Of a DNA stretch of 64,000 nt, positions 33,881 through 41,107 are shown in pieces. How positions within the stretch are numbered: position 1 is the first letter of the stretch; every line of letters begins with the position of its first letter. Both the position numbers and the translations under genes were made by a program. The notes under the pieces were generated by a model. It ran no database searches. It saw only the letters and a program-made list of their open reading frames with translations, and was not told the origin of the DNA. This DNA is from JAHIYG01 sp041306075 (GTDB lineage: Archaea; Altiarchaeota; Altiarchaeia; IMC4; SCGC-AAA252-I15), in the NCBI GenBank assembly GCA_041306075.1, contig JBFYKH010000008.1, forward strand, positions 13,010 through 77,009. Direction: 5' to 3'.

Positions 33881-34822
33881 TCAGCCCCAGTAGGGGCTCT
33901 TCACGTACTTGAACGCGTTCAGGCCTGCCAGCCCGCCTTCGCCGATTGCCTCGGGTATCCTCGCCCATTTCCCGACTATGTCGCCGGCCGCGAATACGCC
34001 GGGCATGTTCGTGCGCATGTCGGAGTTGACTATTATTCGCCCCTGCTCGTCCGTCTTCACGCCTATCTTCTGCAGAAGCTCGGTGTTCGCCACCGTGCCC
34101 AGAGAGAAAAGCACCGCGTCGGCATCCCAGACGGATTCGGTGTTGTCCTTGCCGTTGAAGAGCCTGACTTTCTCCACCCTGCCTCCCCCCTCGATGGCCT
34201 TCACTTCCGTGTTCCACAGGACGTTCACGCACTCGTCCCTCACGCACTGCGAGTTCTTCTCAGTCGCCCGGAAGGCATCCTTCCGGTGGACTATAGAGAC
34301 CTCCGCCTTATTCCGCTTGAGCTCGACCGCGCACTCCACAGCAGTGTCTCCGCCGCCGACGACGAACACCTTCTTGCCCGCGTAGGGCTTCGGGTCAGGG
34401 AGCGAGTAGGTCACGTTCTCTAGCTCCTCCCCGGGCACGCCGAGCTTCCGAGGCATCCCGAGGCCGCACGCTATCACGACTGCCTTCGCCGGGTATTTCC
34501 CGCGGTCGGTCGTGACGACCAGGTGCTCCTTGGAGTCGTCGGGCTTCGCCTCCCGCCTCACGTCGGTGACAGTCTCGTTCTCGCGTATGGCCGCCCGCTC
34601 TGCCTTGGCGTGCGACACCATGAGCGCCGCGACTTCGGCGCCCGTCCTCCCGTGTATCCCGAGGTAGTTGTCGACATTCTTCCAGGGGTACTGGTTCACG
34701 AGCGCCCCGCCCGCGGACGCGGAGTCGAGGACTAGCACGCCGACCTTGTAGTAGGAGGACGTTATGGCCGCCGACAGGCCTGCCGGGCCGGCTCCGATGA
34801 CTATTACGTCGTATTCTTTCAT
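33881..34822 (-). CDS. Thioredoxin reductase-like flavoprotein lacking CxxC (ferredoxin-NADP reductase type)
   Basis: 313 aa from ATG 34822; the open frame to 34960 overlaps the divergent gene. FAD motif GAGPAGLSAA at the N-terminus, NAD(P) motif VVGGGDTAVECAVEL in the middle and a C-terminal FAD motif (GVFAAGDIVGKWARIPEAIGEG). The redox-active CxxC normally just before the NAD(P) motif is absent (the segment reads TYSLPDPKPYAGKKV). It is therefore not a disulfide reductase and is more like TrxR-type ferredoxin:NADP+ oxidoreductases (YumC group). It is divergent from a ferritin-like gene. Confidence 0.88.
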   Translation of the reverse strand: MKEYDVIVIGAGPAGLSAAITSSYYKVGVLVLDSASAGGALVNQYPWKNVDNYLGIHGRTGAEVAALMVSHAKAERAAIRENETVTDVRREAKPDDSKEHLVVTTDRGKYPAKAVVIACGLGMPRKLGVPGEELENVTYSLPDPKPYAGKKVFVVGGGDTAVECAVELKRNKAEVSIVHRKDAFRATEKNSQCVRDECVNVLWNTEVKAIEGGGRVEKVRLFNGKDNTESVWDADAVLFSLGTVANTELLQKIGVKTDEQGRIIVNSDMRTNMPGVFAAGDIVGKWARIPEAIGEGGLAGLNAFKYVKSPYWG

Positions 34823-34941
34823 CTTGCAGCCTTTGTCTGGTGGAATATCGATTCCCAGCTTAAATCCTTTCTTGGGAGTTTCATTTTTCAACGGCTGATT
34901 CCGCCGGATGTTTTTATCCGCCCGCTCACAATAAAAAATCG

Positions 34942-35424
34942 ATGAGAGAGACCAACGCATTCGACGTCCTCAGGCAGGCGATGCGCATAGAGAAGGAGGG
35001 CATACGGTTCTACACCCGGGCCGCGAACGCCGCGAAGGGGAAGGCCGTGTCGGACCTGTTCAGGAGGCTCGCCCGCGACGAGCTCCTGCACCTTGAGAAG
35101 CTCGAGCTCGTGCACGACAACCTCGCGGAGCACAACGAGTGGCTGGTGGAGAGGGACCTGATGGACTCGTCGCCGCGGAAGTCCGGCATGGACGGCCTGT
35201 TCGACGGCGACCCGTCAGACCTAGCGGACATGGACGAGCTCGGGGCGGTGGAGGCGGCAGTCAAGGCCGAGAAGGACTCGATAACTTTCTATGCCCGGGC
35301 CATGGAGGCGTGCGATGGCTCTGACGGGAGGGGGTGCAGCGTGTTCAAGTGGCTTCTCGCGTTCGAACACGGCCACCTGGCGGAGCTCAATGAGCTTAGG
35401 AGGAGCCTCGCCGGCTCAGATTAG
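34942..35424 (+). CDS. Ferritin-like / rubrerythrin-family di-iron protein
   Basis: 160 aa. A four-helix bundle with two pairs of iron-ligand motifs: EKEGIRFYTRAA and DELLHLEKLE in the first half, EKDSITFYARAM and FEHGHLAELNEL in the second (E and ExxH patterns at the expected spacing). There is no rubredoxin Cys4 domain, so this is the rubrerythrin-core/ferritin-like group. Members reduce peroxide or bind iron. A divergent promoter is shared with the FNR-like flavoprotein, a possible electron donor. Confidence 0.85.
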   Translation: MRETNAFDVLRQAMRIEKEGIRFYTRAANAAKGKAVSDLFRRLARDELLHLEKLELVHDNLAEHNEWLVERDLMDSSPRKSGMDGLFDGDPSDLADMDELGAVEAAVKAEKDSITFYARAMEACDGSDGRGCSVFKWLLAFEHGHLAELNELRRSLAGSD

Positions 35425-35664
35425 CCGGTGCACCAGGGGCAGCTTGTCGTGGCTTATCCGGTACAGTATCCTCTTGCCGTCCCGCCGCCACTGGACGAGG
35501 CCGTGGTACTCGAGCTTCTTCAGCTGCAGGGATATGGTAGACTGCGCCCTGTGGCAGTGCAGCGTTATCTCGTGGACCGGCTTCTCCCCACCCATCAGGA
35601 ACTTGAGGATGTTGTAGCGGGTCTCGTCCGAGAACGCCTTGTATATCTGCAGCTTCTCGTGCAT
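35416..35664 (-). CDS. ArsR-type winged-helix regulator
   Basis: 82 aa from ATG 35664, with a TATA-like ctatttatt about 27-35 bases upstream; the longer frame to 35754 has no support. Typical minimal ArsR/HTH_20 fold: YKAFSDETRYNILKFLM, then VHEITLHCHRAQSTISLQLKKLEYHGLVQ as helix-turn-helix, then the wing GKRILYRIS. The His/Cys pair in ITLHCHRAQ is where some ArsR proteins bind metal, but this is speculative. It converges with the ferritin-like gene, overlapping by 9 bases. Confidence 0.82.
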   Translation of the reverse strand: MHEKLQIYKAFSDETRYNILKFLMGGEKPVHEITLHCHRAQSTISLQLKKLEYHGLVQWRRDGKRILYRISHDKLPLVHRLI

Positions 35665-35735
35665 CGGATAGGATATCGGATTTACGGGAATAAATAGGTG
35701 CCCTGGCCGCCTTACGCGGCGCGCTGGCCTTGCCC

Positions 35736-35969
35736 CTACGCCCCCTTCTCGCACGCGAAGTATCCGTCTTCCATCCGTGGCGCGTTCCCGGCCATCCTGG
35801 CCCTGAATCCCTCGTGCCGTATGGGCTGCCCGTCAGGCCGCCACACGTTGCTGAGGTCTATGGCGTAGTGGGTCTCCTTCGTGTCCGGCACGTCCTTAAG
35901 CTTCTCGCTGAACTCCTCGAGGAGCTTCACCCCCTCCGCCCGAATCTTTTCCGCGTCGACCATCAGCAT
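35736..35969 (-). CDS. Archaeal GatC-like small protein
   Basis: 77 aa. The chain resembles the small archaeal proteins annotated as Asp/Glu-tRNA amidotransferase subunit C: KLLEEFSEKLKDVPDTKETHY, LSNVWRPDGQP, then ARMAGNAPRMEDGYFACEKG. Those proteins share the segment ending in APRxxDGYxxxEKG; whether they truly work in amidation is unclear. No gatA or gatB is in the window, and gatE is far away. The start overlaps the stop of the HypA-like gene (ATG 35969 or 35963), so the two are co-translated. Confidence 0.6.
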   Translation of the reverse strand: MLMVDAEKIRAEGVKLLEEFSEKLKDVPDTKETHYAIDLSNVWRPDGQPIRHEGFRARMAGNAPRMEDGYFACEKGA

Positions 35970-36214
35970 CCCCTCTCGAAGACTATGCCCAGGAGCTCGC
36001 AGCCCCGGCCAGGCACGCGCTCGAGAGCCAGCTTGGCGGCCCTGTGCGGCGTGTCCTGGACGATGAGCTTCCAGGCGCTTGTGAGCTCCCTCGTGTCCGC
36101 GAACATCGCGGTGCCGAGCCTCACCCGCACCTCGGTGACCTTCCCGCCCGGGTGTTTGGCGGCTTCGGCGTTCACTTTGGCTAGGAGGCCGTCGGCGACC
36201 GATAGTCCGTGCAT
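35963..36214 (-). CDS. HypA-like protein without the zinc-finger domain
   Basis: 83 aa. It begins with the HypA nickel-binding MH and follows the HypA fold (KVTEVRVRLGTAMFADTRELTSAWKLIV, then AAKLALERVPG). It ends where HypA normally runs into its two CxxC zinc motifs; only two isolated Cys remain (GRGCELLGIVFERGC). Full HypA is ~113-140 aa. It is divergent from a hydrogenase maturation protease, which supports a hydrogenase link. The upstream open frame to 36691 is antisense to that gene and excluded. Confidence 0.65.
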   Translation of the reverse strand: MHGLSVADGLLAKVNAEAAKHPGGKVTEVRVRLGTAMFADTRELTSAWKLIVQDTPHRAAKLALERVPGRGCELLGIVFERGC

Positions 36215-36244
36215 AATAGGGAATATGGCGTATAGGATTAAAAT

Positions 36245-36700
36245 ATGGACTGGGGGGTTTTCGCAGGGAGGGTGAGCCTCCTGTGCGTGGGCAACGAGCT
36301 CTCCGGCGACGACGGCCTGGGCGCAGCCGTCGCCCGCGGGCTTGCCGGGCTGCCGGGGGCGCAGGTGATATACGCCCACACCGCCCCGGAGAACTTCATC
36401 GACGAGGTCATTGCGTACCGTCCCGAGAGGGTCGTAATCGTCGACGCCGCCGACTTCGGGGGAAGACCCGGCGAGATAAGGCTGATAGACTCGAAGGCCG
36501 TGCAGGCCGCGCACTTCTCCACGCACCGGGCGCCGATGCGGCTTCTCTTGGGCCGGCTCGAGGCCGCCGGCATAGGCGTGGCCCTCGTCGGCGTCCAGGC
36601 GGCGGGGATGGGCCTGGGGGAGCCCATGTGCAGCGAGGTCGAGTATGCGGCGAGGGCGATTATCGGGGGCGTGAAGTCTTACCGGATGCAAACAGGCTGA
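36245..36700 (+). CDS. Hydrogenase maturation protease (HycI/HyaD family)
   Basis: 151 aa. The family motif is near the N-terminus (LLCVGNELSGDDGLGAAVARGL; the Asp pair and following acidic residues sense nickel). VVIVDAADFGGRPGEI follows, then the FSTHRAPMRLLLG segment and VGVQAAGMGLGEPMCSEV. These endopeptidases clip the C-terminus of [NiFe]-hydrogenase large subunits after metal insertion. GTG 36272 is an alternative start that matches the family N-terminus better. No hydrogenase structural genes are within the window. Confidence 0.85.
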   Translation: MDWGVFAGRVSLLCVGNELSGDDGLGAAVARGLAGLPGAQVIYAHTAPENFIDEVIAYRPERVVIVDAADFGGRPGEIRLIDSKAVQAAHFSTHRAPMRLLLGRLEAAGIGVALVGVQAAGMGLGEPMCSEVEYAARAIIGGVKSYRMQTG

Positions 36701-36730
36701 TTTAATAGGCCCCCCTCATATGTGTAAACA

Positions 36731-37072
36731 ATGGGTTCTGCCTCAGCCCGGCTTGTTCTCGCGCTGCTGTTAGGTTCGGCCATCCAGTACGCCTCCGCAG
36801 ACGAGATGGTGGCCTCCGTCAGCATAGTCCCTGGGCCTGACTCCGCAGGCGGGGGGTTTTACGAGGGGCCGCGGATAGTCGGTGCCGCGGTAGCAATGGA
36901 GCCGCCTGAGCCTGCCCAGACAACCCTGCCGAGGGCGACGGTCAAGTACGCGGCCGATGGGGGAGACGGAGGACAGGAGGCTGCGTCGTCCACGACGGTT
37001 GTGCCGGCGCCCCATGTGGCGGAGGGTGGTGTATGGGACCGCATCCTAGGCTTCATCGGGAAGCTGCTTTGA
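36731..37072 (+). CDS. Small exported protein of unknown function
   Basis: 113 aa. Signal peptide (about 1-23, ending YASADE), then a Pro/Gly/Ala/Val-rich, probably extended region with no cysteines, and a short amphipathic C-terminal helix (WDRILGFIGKLL). A TATA-like element (gatttaatag, about 36700) lies upstream. It overlaps the convergent NAD-kinase-like gene by 20 bases. Confidence 0.55.
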   Translation: MGSASARLVLALLLGSAIQYASADEMVASVSIVPGPDSAGGGFYEGPRIVGAAVAMEPPEPAQTTLPRATVKYAADGGDGGQEAASSTTVVPAPHVAEGGVWDRILGFIGKLL

Positions 37073-38153
37073 CGCCCTTCCTCTGAGTCATCCTGTAGCC
37101 CATGACGACGCTCCTGTAACCGGATAGTTCCTCGTCCAGGGCCGGGTCCCCGGTGTCTACGAGGAGGTGGGGCGTCAGGTTGAGCTTCTCGGGCGTGGCG
37201 ACGTATAGGATGTTCCTTGCCCCCACCGCCCGTATAACCCGCGGGCTGATCTGCTGTGTGCCGCGGCCGAACAGGAAGCCCTGGGCTCCTATGGGAGAAA
37301 CGAGGATTTTCGCCTTCGGCTCCCGGGCGAGGATGCCCAGGAGGTCTTTTTCGGATGCGTCCTTCAGCAGGGTCTTCCCCTCCTTGATGACGTCGACTCC
37401 GAGCAGCGTCTTCTCGGCGCCCAGGAGGTCCGCTATCGCCTTGGTCGTCGAGCCCGCGCCGAGTATGTAGGCGGAGCCGTCGGACATGAACTCCGACGCG
37501 AACACGGCTATCGCGCACTTTGACTCGTCGTCGTTGGAGGATGAAGGGAGCTTGCTCTCCTGCAGGAGCCCCGGCAGGTACGGGGTCCGGAGGAGGCCGT
37601 AGAGCCTGGTCTTAAGCTGGTTTCCCCTGTATGCTTCCTCGTCCACGTCCATGACTTCGGCATCCCTCAAATCCGCTTTTCCCCCCGCGTAGGCCGCCGT
37701 TATCTCTGCCGCGGCCTTCGGGCCTACCGCGAAGACTCCGGAGTGCATCTTCACGCCGGAGGGTATGCCGACGACAGGGATTGTAGTGCCTAACGCCGCG
37801 TAGACGTCCCGCGCGGTGCCGTCGCCGCCGGAGAATAGCAAGAGCTCCGCCCCCGCCTCCCTGAACCTCAGGCAGGCGTCCCTCGTGTCCTGGCCAGACG
37901 TTTCCAGGCCGCAGTCGTACACGACGGCATGCGCCAGCCCTGACATGAGTTCGCCGCCCATCCGGCCGGACGCGGTGAGGAACTCGATTCCGGGGGGATT
38001 CTCCCCGAACGCCTCCAGGCACTCCCTCGCCCTCATGCCGGCCCGGGGTTCGGCGCCGCGCCTCAGCGCCTCCGCGAGGACGCCGTCGGTCCCCTTGAGG
38101 CCGACCATGCCGCCCATGCCGGCTATGGGGTTGACGACGAACCCTATTTTCAC
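37053..38153 (-). CDS. ATP-NAD/AcoX kinase family protein (COG3199)
   Basis: 366 aa from GTG 38153, matching the family start VKIGFVVNPIAGMGG. The diacylglycerol/NAD-kinase fold shows GGDGTARDVYAAL (the GGDGT nucleotide-binding motif), GIPSGVKMHSGVFA and a C-terminal VSPIGAQGFLFGRGTQQISP. COG3199 proteins are predicted NAD or other polyphosphate-dependent kinases and differ from NadK; substrate is not established. It lies 7 bases downstream (minus strand) of the structured interval at 38161-38443. Confidence 0.85.
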   Translation of the reverse strand: MKIGFVVNPIAGMGGMVGLKGTDGVLAEALRRGAEPRAGMRARECLEAFGENPPGIEFLTASGRMGGELMSGLAHAVVYDCGLETSGQDTRDACLRFREAGAELLLFSGGDGTARDVYAALGTTIPVVGIPSGVKMHSGVFAVGPKAAAEITAAYAGGKADLRDAEVMDVDEEAYRGNQLKTRLYGLLRTPYLPGLLQESKLPSSSNDDESKCAIAVFASEFMSDGSAYILGAGSTTKAIADLLGAEKTLLGVDVIKEGKTLLKDASEKDLLGILAREPKAKILVSPIGAQGFLFGRGTQQISPRVIRAVGARNILYVATPEKLNLTPHLLVDTGDPALDEELSGYRSVVMGYRMTQRKGVKAASR

Positions 38154-38160
38154 GGCTAAG

Positions 38161-38443
38161 TTATGGTGGGGGGCGGTTATTAGCGAATAACCCCGCAGCA
38201 GAACTGCAGGACACAACGGAGACACCGGTCTCTGTGCGCACAAACAACACGGTTGTTTGTTGCATCCGCGGGGCCATCACTCGCCAGACAGGCGAATCCC
38301 CATCATCCCCGCTAGAGCGCAGCGGTGTATGCCTGCCTGAGCGAATCATGCGGCGCAGAAGACGGCCGGCGATCCGACTTGCACGGGCCAGCAGCTTACG
38401 CCACCGCCGCCTGGATACGCAGCCCGATAGGCCCCCCCAATAA
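38161..38443. ncRNA. Highly structured non-coding interval: candidate ncRNA or long 5' leader
   Basis: No plausible protein is encoded. Both ends pair: ttatgg/gggggc around 38161-38174 with gcccccc/aataa at 38431-38443 (about 12 pairs, one bulge, one mismatch). Inside are 38175-38181/38186-38192 (7 bp), 38195-38198/38204-38207, 38218-38223/38228-38233 and 38240-38248/38252-38260 (9 bp perfect, acg loop). 38281-38285/38291-38295 and 38309-38313/38321-38325 follow. I see no SRP GGAAG helix-8 motif and no RNase P conserved ACAGAA/GGAAGUCC elements. It lies between two minus-strand genes, so it could be a leader of the NAD-kinase-like gene or a free RNA on either strand. Confidence 0.5.
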
Positions 38444-38456
38444 CCCGGATGCCAGG

Positions 38457-39002
38457 TCAGCCGCCCCAGCGCCGGTACAGCTTATGGCCTATCCCGAGGG
38501 CATCGAGTATCTTTCCCGTGATGAAGTCCGTGACGTCGTCTATCGTCTTCGGGCCGCTGTAGTATGCGACGTTCGGCGGCAGTATTATCGCGCCCGCGAG
38601 CTTGAGCGCGCGCATGTTCTCTATCGCCGCGAGCGTGAGCGGCGTGTCCCTCGGGGCCACTATGAGGCGGCCGCCGAGCTTCAGGACGTTCTCCGCGGCG
38701 CGGGTTATGAGGTTGCCGGCGTAGCCGTTCGCCACCGCCGAGAGCGTCTTCATGCTGCATGGTACGACGACCATCGCGTCCATGACGTTCGAGCTTGATG
38801 CCAGGGGCGAGTACATGTCGTGTTCCCCGTGGACCCTAGAGGCGAGCCTGCCGAGCGCCCCCAGGTCCACGCCCTCGTGGGAGGCCACCTCGGCCGCGCC
38901 GCCGCTCACGATAAGGTGGGTTTCATGGCCTTTGAGGTTTTGGAGCAGCCGTTCGGCGAGCACCGTCCCGGAGGCTCCGGTGACCGCGACTACGATTTTC
39001 AT
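38457..39002 (-). CDS. ubiX: Flavin prenyltransferase UbiX
   Basis: 181 aa. The UbiX/PAD1 family signature is clear: VVAVTGASGTVLAERLL at the N-terminus, VVPCSMKTLSAVANGYAGNLITRAAENVLK in the centre, RDTPLTLAAIENMRAL and the C-terminal DFITGKILDALGI. It makes prenylated FMN for UbiD-type decarboxylases; no ubiD is in the window. It is divergent from trm1 across 38 bases with TATA-like elements on both sides. Confidence 0.94.
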   Translation of the reverse strand: MKIVVAVTGASGTVLAERLLQNLKGHETHLIVSGGAAEVASHEGVDLGALGRLASRVHGEHDMYSPLASSSNVMDAMVVVPCSMKTLSAVANGYAGNLITRAAENVLKLGGRLIVAPRDTPLTLAAIENMRALKLAGAIILPPNVAYYSGPKTIDDVTDFITGKILDALGIGHKLYRRWGG

Positions 39003-39040
39003 GGGGATACTATATATCCGGCCCCTATATTATACCTTCG

Positions 39041-40132
39041 ATGGAGTACAGGGTCGTCACGGAGGGTTCCACGAGGCTTAACGCCCCAGCCGGGGGAGGC
39101 GTGTCCAAGAGGGAGGAGGTGTTCTACAACCCCCACATGGCGCTGAACCGGGACGTCACCGTGGCCCTGTGCAGGCTCCTTAGGCCGAGGAGCTTCCTCG
39201 ACGCCATGGCAGGAAGCGGGGCCAGGGGCGTGAGGGTCGCGAACGAGGCCGGCACCGACGTCGTGCTCAACGACCTCAACCCGAGGGCTGTCACGCTCAT
39301 AGGCGAGAACGCCAAGCTCAACGGCGTAGCCGTCAGGGTGGAGACCAGGGATGCGAGGCATCTGATGTCCGGGGAACGGTTCGATTACGTCGACCTGGAC
39401 CCCTTCGGCCCCCCCGTCGCATTCGTCGACGCCGCCCTGGCGTCCGTGAGGATAGGCGGCGTGCTCGGCGTCTGCGCCACGGACACTAGCGCCCTGTGCG
39501 GCACCTACCCGAGGGCGTGCCAGAGGAAATACGACGCCCTGCCCTTGAGGTGCGACTGCTATGACGAGCTCGGATTGAGGATACTATTGGGGTTCATAGG
39601 GAGGGCGGCCCTCCGGTTCGAGCGGGGGATAGACCCCCTGTTCTGCCACAGCACCAGGCATTACATGAGGGTGCAGGCGAGGGTGCACGGCAGGCACTCC
39701 AGGACACAGAGGGACATAGGCTACCTCCAGTACTGCCCGGACTGCATGTGGAGGGGCTACGCACAACTGGACGGCCTGGCGGTCCTCTGCTGCTGCGGCC
39801 GCCGGCTTAGGACGGCAGGCCCCATGTGGATGGGCCGGTTCGCGGACCCGGAGTTGTGCGCCAGGCTCTCCTCGGCGCTTGTGGAGGGGGAATTCGGGAA
39901 CAGGGCGAAGGCCGTGAAGCTCGCAGACACCGTGCGCGCTGAGCAGGATGTGACGGCCCCGTACTACGACCTGCACGCCATGTGCAAGAGGCTTAGGGTC
40001 CCGGCCAGGAGCATGGCGGACGCACAGGCCGCGGTAAAGTCGGGCGGAGGATTGTTCGCCAGGACGCACTTCAACGACACCGGATTCAGGACGGACCTGC
40101 CGGTTGGTTCATTCGCGCCGGCCCTGAAGTAG
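39041..40132 (+). CDS. trm1: tRNA (guanine26-N2)-dimethyltransferase Trm1
   Basis: 363 aa. SAM motif DAMAGSGARGVRVA (about residues 50-63), motif IV DLDPFGPPVAF (the DPFG signature), CATDTSALCGTYP, and the C-terminal half with the zinc-type cysteines (CPDCMW, CCCGRR) that define archaeal/eukaryal Trm1. It dimethylates G26 of tRNA. A TATA-like ctatatatc at about 39010 gives a leaderless ATG 39041. Confidence 0.95.
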   Translation: MEYRVVTEGSTRLNAPAGGGVSKREEVFYNPHMALNRDVTVALCRLLRPRSFLDAMAGSGARGVRVANEAGTDVVLNDLNPRAVTLIGENAKLNGVAVRVETRDARHLMSGERFDYVDLDPFGPPVAFVDAALASVRIGGVLGVCATDTSALCGTYPRACQRKYDALPLRCDCYDELGLRILLGFIGRAALRFERGIDPLFCHSTRHYMRVQARVHGRHSRTQRDIGYLQYCPDCMWRGYAQLDGLAVLCCCGRRLRTAGPMWMGRFADPELCARLSSALVEGEFGNRAKAVKLADTVRAEQDVTAPYYDLHAMCKRLRVPARSMADAQAAVKSGGGLFARTHFNDTGFRTDLPVGSFAPALK

Positions 40133-40741
40133 CGATGGCAGTTCCGCGACCGAGCCGACTATGTCTTCGACGCCGTTGTCCCTGAAGTCTTCCGCGTATC
40201 CTCCCCCGGAGAGGACCGCCACGAAGCCGCATCCGGCGTCGAGCGCGCACCTGGCGTCTATGACGCTGTCGCCTATGTAGACGGCGTCCCCGGCGGTTAT
40301 TCCAAGGCCTTCGCACACCTGGGTCATCGCCCTCGGGTCGGGCTTGTTGTGCCGGAGGTCGTCCCTGCCCCAGACGCGCTTGAAGATGCCGTCGCTTAAA
40401 CCGGCCTTCTCGAGCGCAGGCTTGAGCGTCCGCACGCCCCTCGAGCTCATCAGGGCGAGCGTGTAGCCGCCCGAGAGGGACTCTAAAGCCTCCCGGACGC
40501 CGGGTATCGGGTCCATCCGCTCCGCCGACTGGTCGTAGTGTCTTGTGAACTCGCGAGGGTCAAGGCCCGGCCAGAACGCCCGGATGATGTCGTCCCATGA
40601 GCGGCCCACCTCCCGGGTGAACTGGCGGTGGGTTACCGGCGGCAGACACATGGCCGCCATGGCCCGCTGGTATTCGGCCCATATGCTCGTTATGCTGTCC
40701 ACCAATGTGCCGTCGAAGTCGAACACCAATGCTTCAGCCAT
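40109..40741 (-). CDS. HAD-superfamily phosphatase (phosphoglycolate phosphatase-like)
   Basis: 210 aa. HAD motif I FDFDGTLVDS (about residues 7-16), a helical cap (16-85), motif II LALMSSRG, motif III Lys in HNKPDP, and motif IV YIGDSVIDARCA. The cap type matches the beta-phosphoglucomutase/Gph group. The substrate cannot be fixed. The 3' end overlaps trm1 by 24 bases on the opposite strand. Confidence 0.88.
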   Translation of the reverse strand: MAEALVFDFDGTLVDSITSIWAEYQRAMAAMCLPPVTHRQFTREVGRSWDDIIRAFWPGLDPREFTRHYDQSAERMDPIPGVREALESLSGGYTLALMSSRGVRTLKPALEKAGLSDGIFKRVWGRDDLRHNKPDPRAMTQVCEGLGITAGDAVYIGDSVIDARCALDAGCGFVAVLSGGGYAEDFRDNGVEDIVGSVAELPSLLQGRRE

Positions 40742-40777
40742 GTCTTAAATATGGCCCCACACATTAATATCAGTCAG

Positions 40778-41107
40778 ATGGACTTGATGACTTCCGGCGC
40801 ATACCAGCTCTACAGGCTTTTGCGTGGCTCGGGAGACGCCGAGTTCACTTTCCGGAGGGTGGAGCCCAAGTCCGAGGACCGCAACCCCGATGAGCCGAGG
40901 TTCAACTTGGCGCCTGGGGCCGGCTATTTCGTCTACCCGATACCGCACACGACTTTCAACGAGGTCCTGAAGGCGATACATGGCATCAACGACATCGTTG
41001 CGATAAACAAGGCTAACCTCATCCTGACGGTGGACCCTGCGGCGCTGAGCGAACAGCAGTTTCATCTCCTGTCCCGGGAGTTCATAGAATTCTCCCACGC
41101 CAAATGA
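40778..41107 (+). CDS. Conserved small protein coupled to NurA
   Basis: 109 aa from ATG 40778; a TATA-like cttaaatat (40744-40752) places the transcript start at this codon. Mixed alpha/beta with FNLAPGAGYFVYPIPHTTFNEVLKAIHG and ILTVDPAALSEQQFHLLSREFIEF. No family is recognised. Its stop overlaps the nurA start (ATGA), so it is very likely a functional partner. Confidence 0.65.
   Translation: MDLMTSGAYQLYRLLRGSGDAEFTFRRVEPKSEDRNPDEPRFNLAPGAGYFVYPIPHTTFNEVLKAIHGINDIVAINKANLILTVDPAALSEQQFHLLSREFIEFSHAK

Noticed and set aside
33881..34822. Thioredoxin reductase
   Set aside because: The redox CxxC is missing; ferredoxin-NADP reductase type is a better call.
38161..38443. RNase P RNA or SRP RNA gene
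   Set aside because: The closing stem and size fit, but the universally conserved RNase P elements (GGAAGUCC-like, ACAGAA) and the SRP helix-8 GGAAG motif are not found on either strand.
38234..38443. Small open frames in the 38.2-38.4 kb gap
   Set aside because: Arg-rich or random composition, no start signals, and the region is self-complementary in a way expected for RNA.
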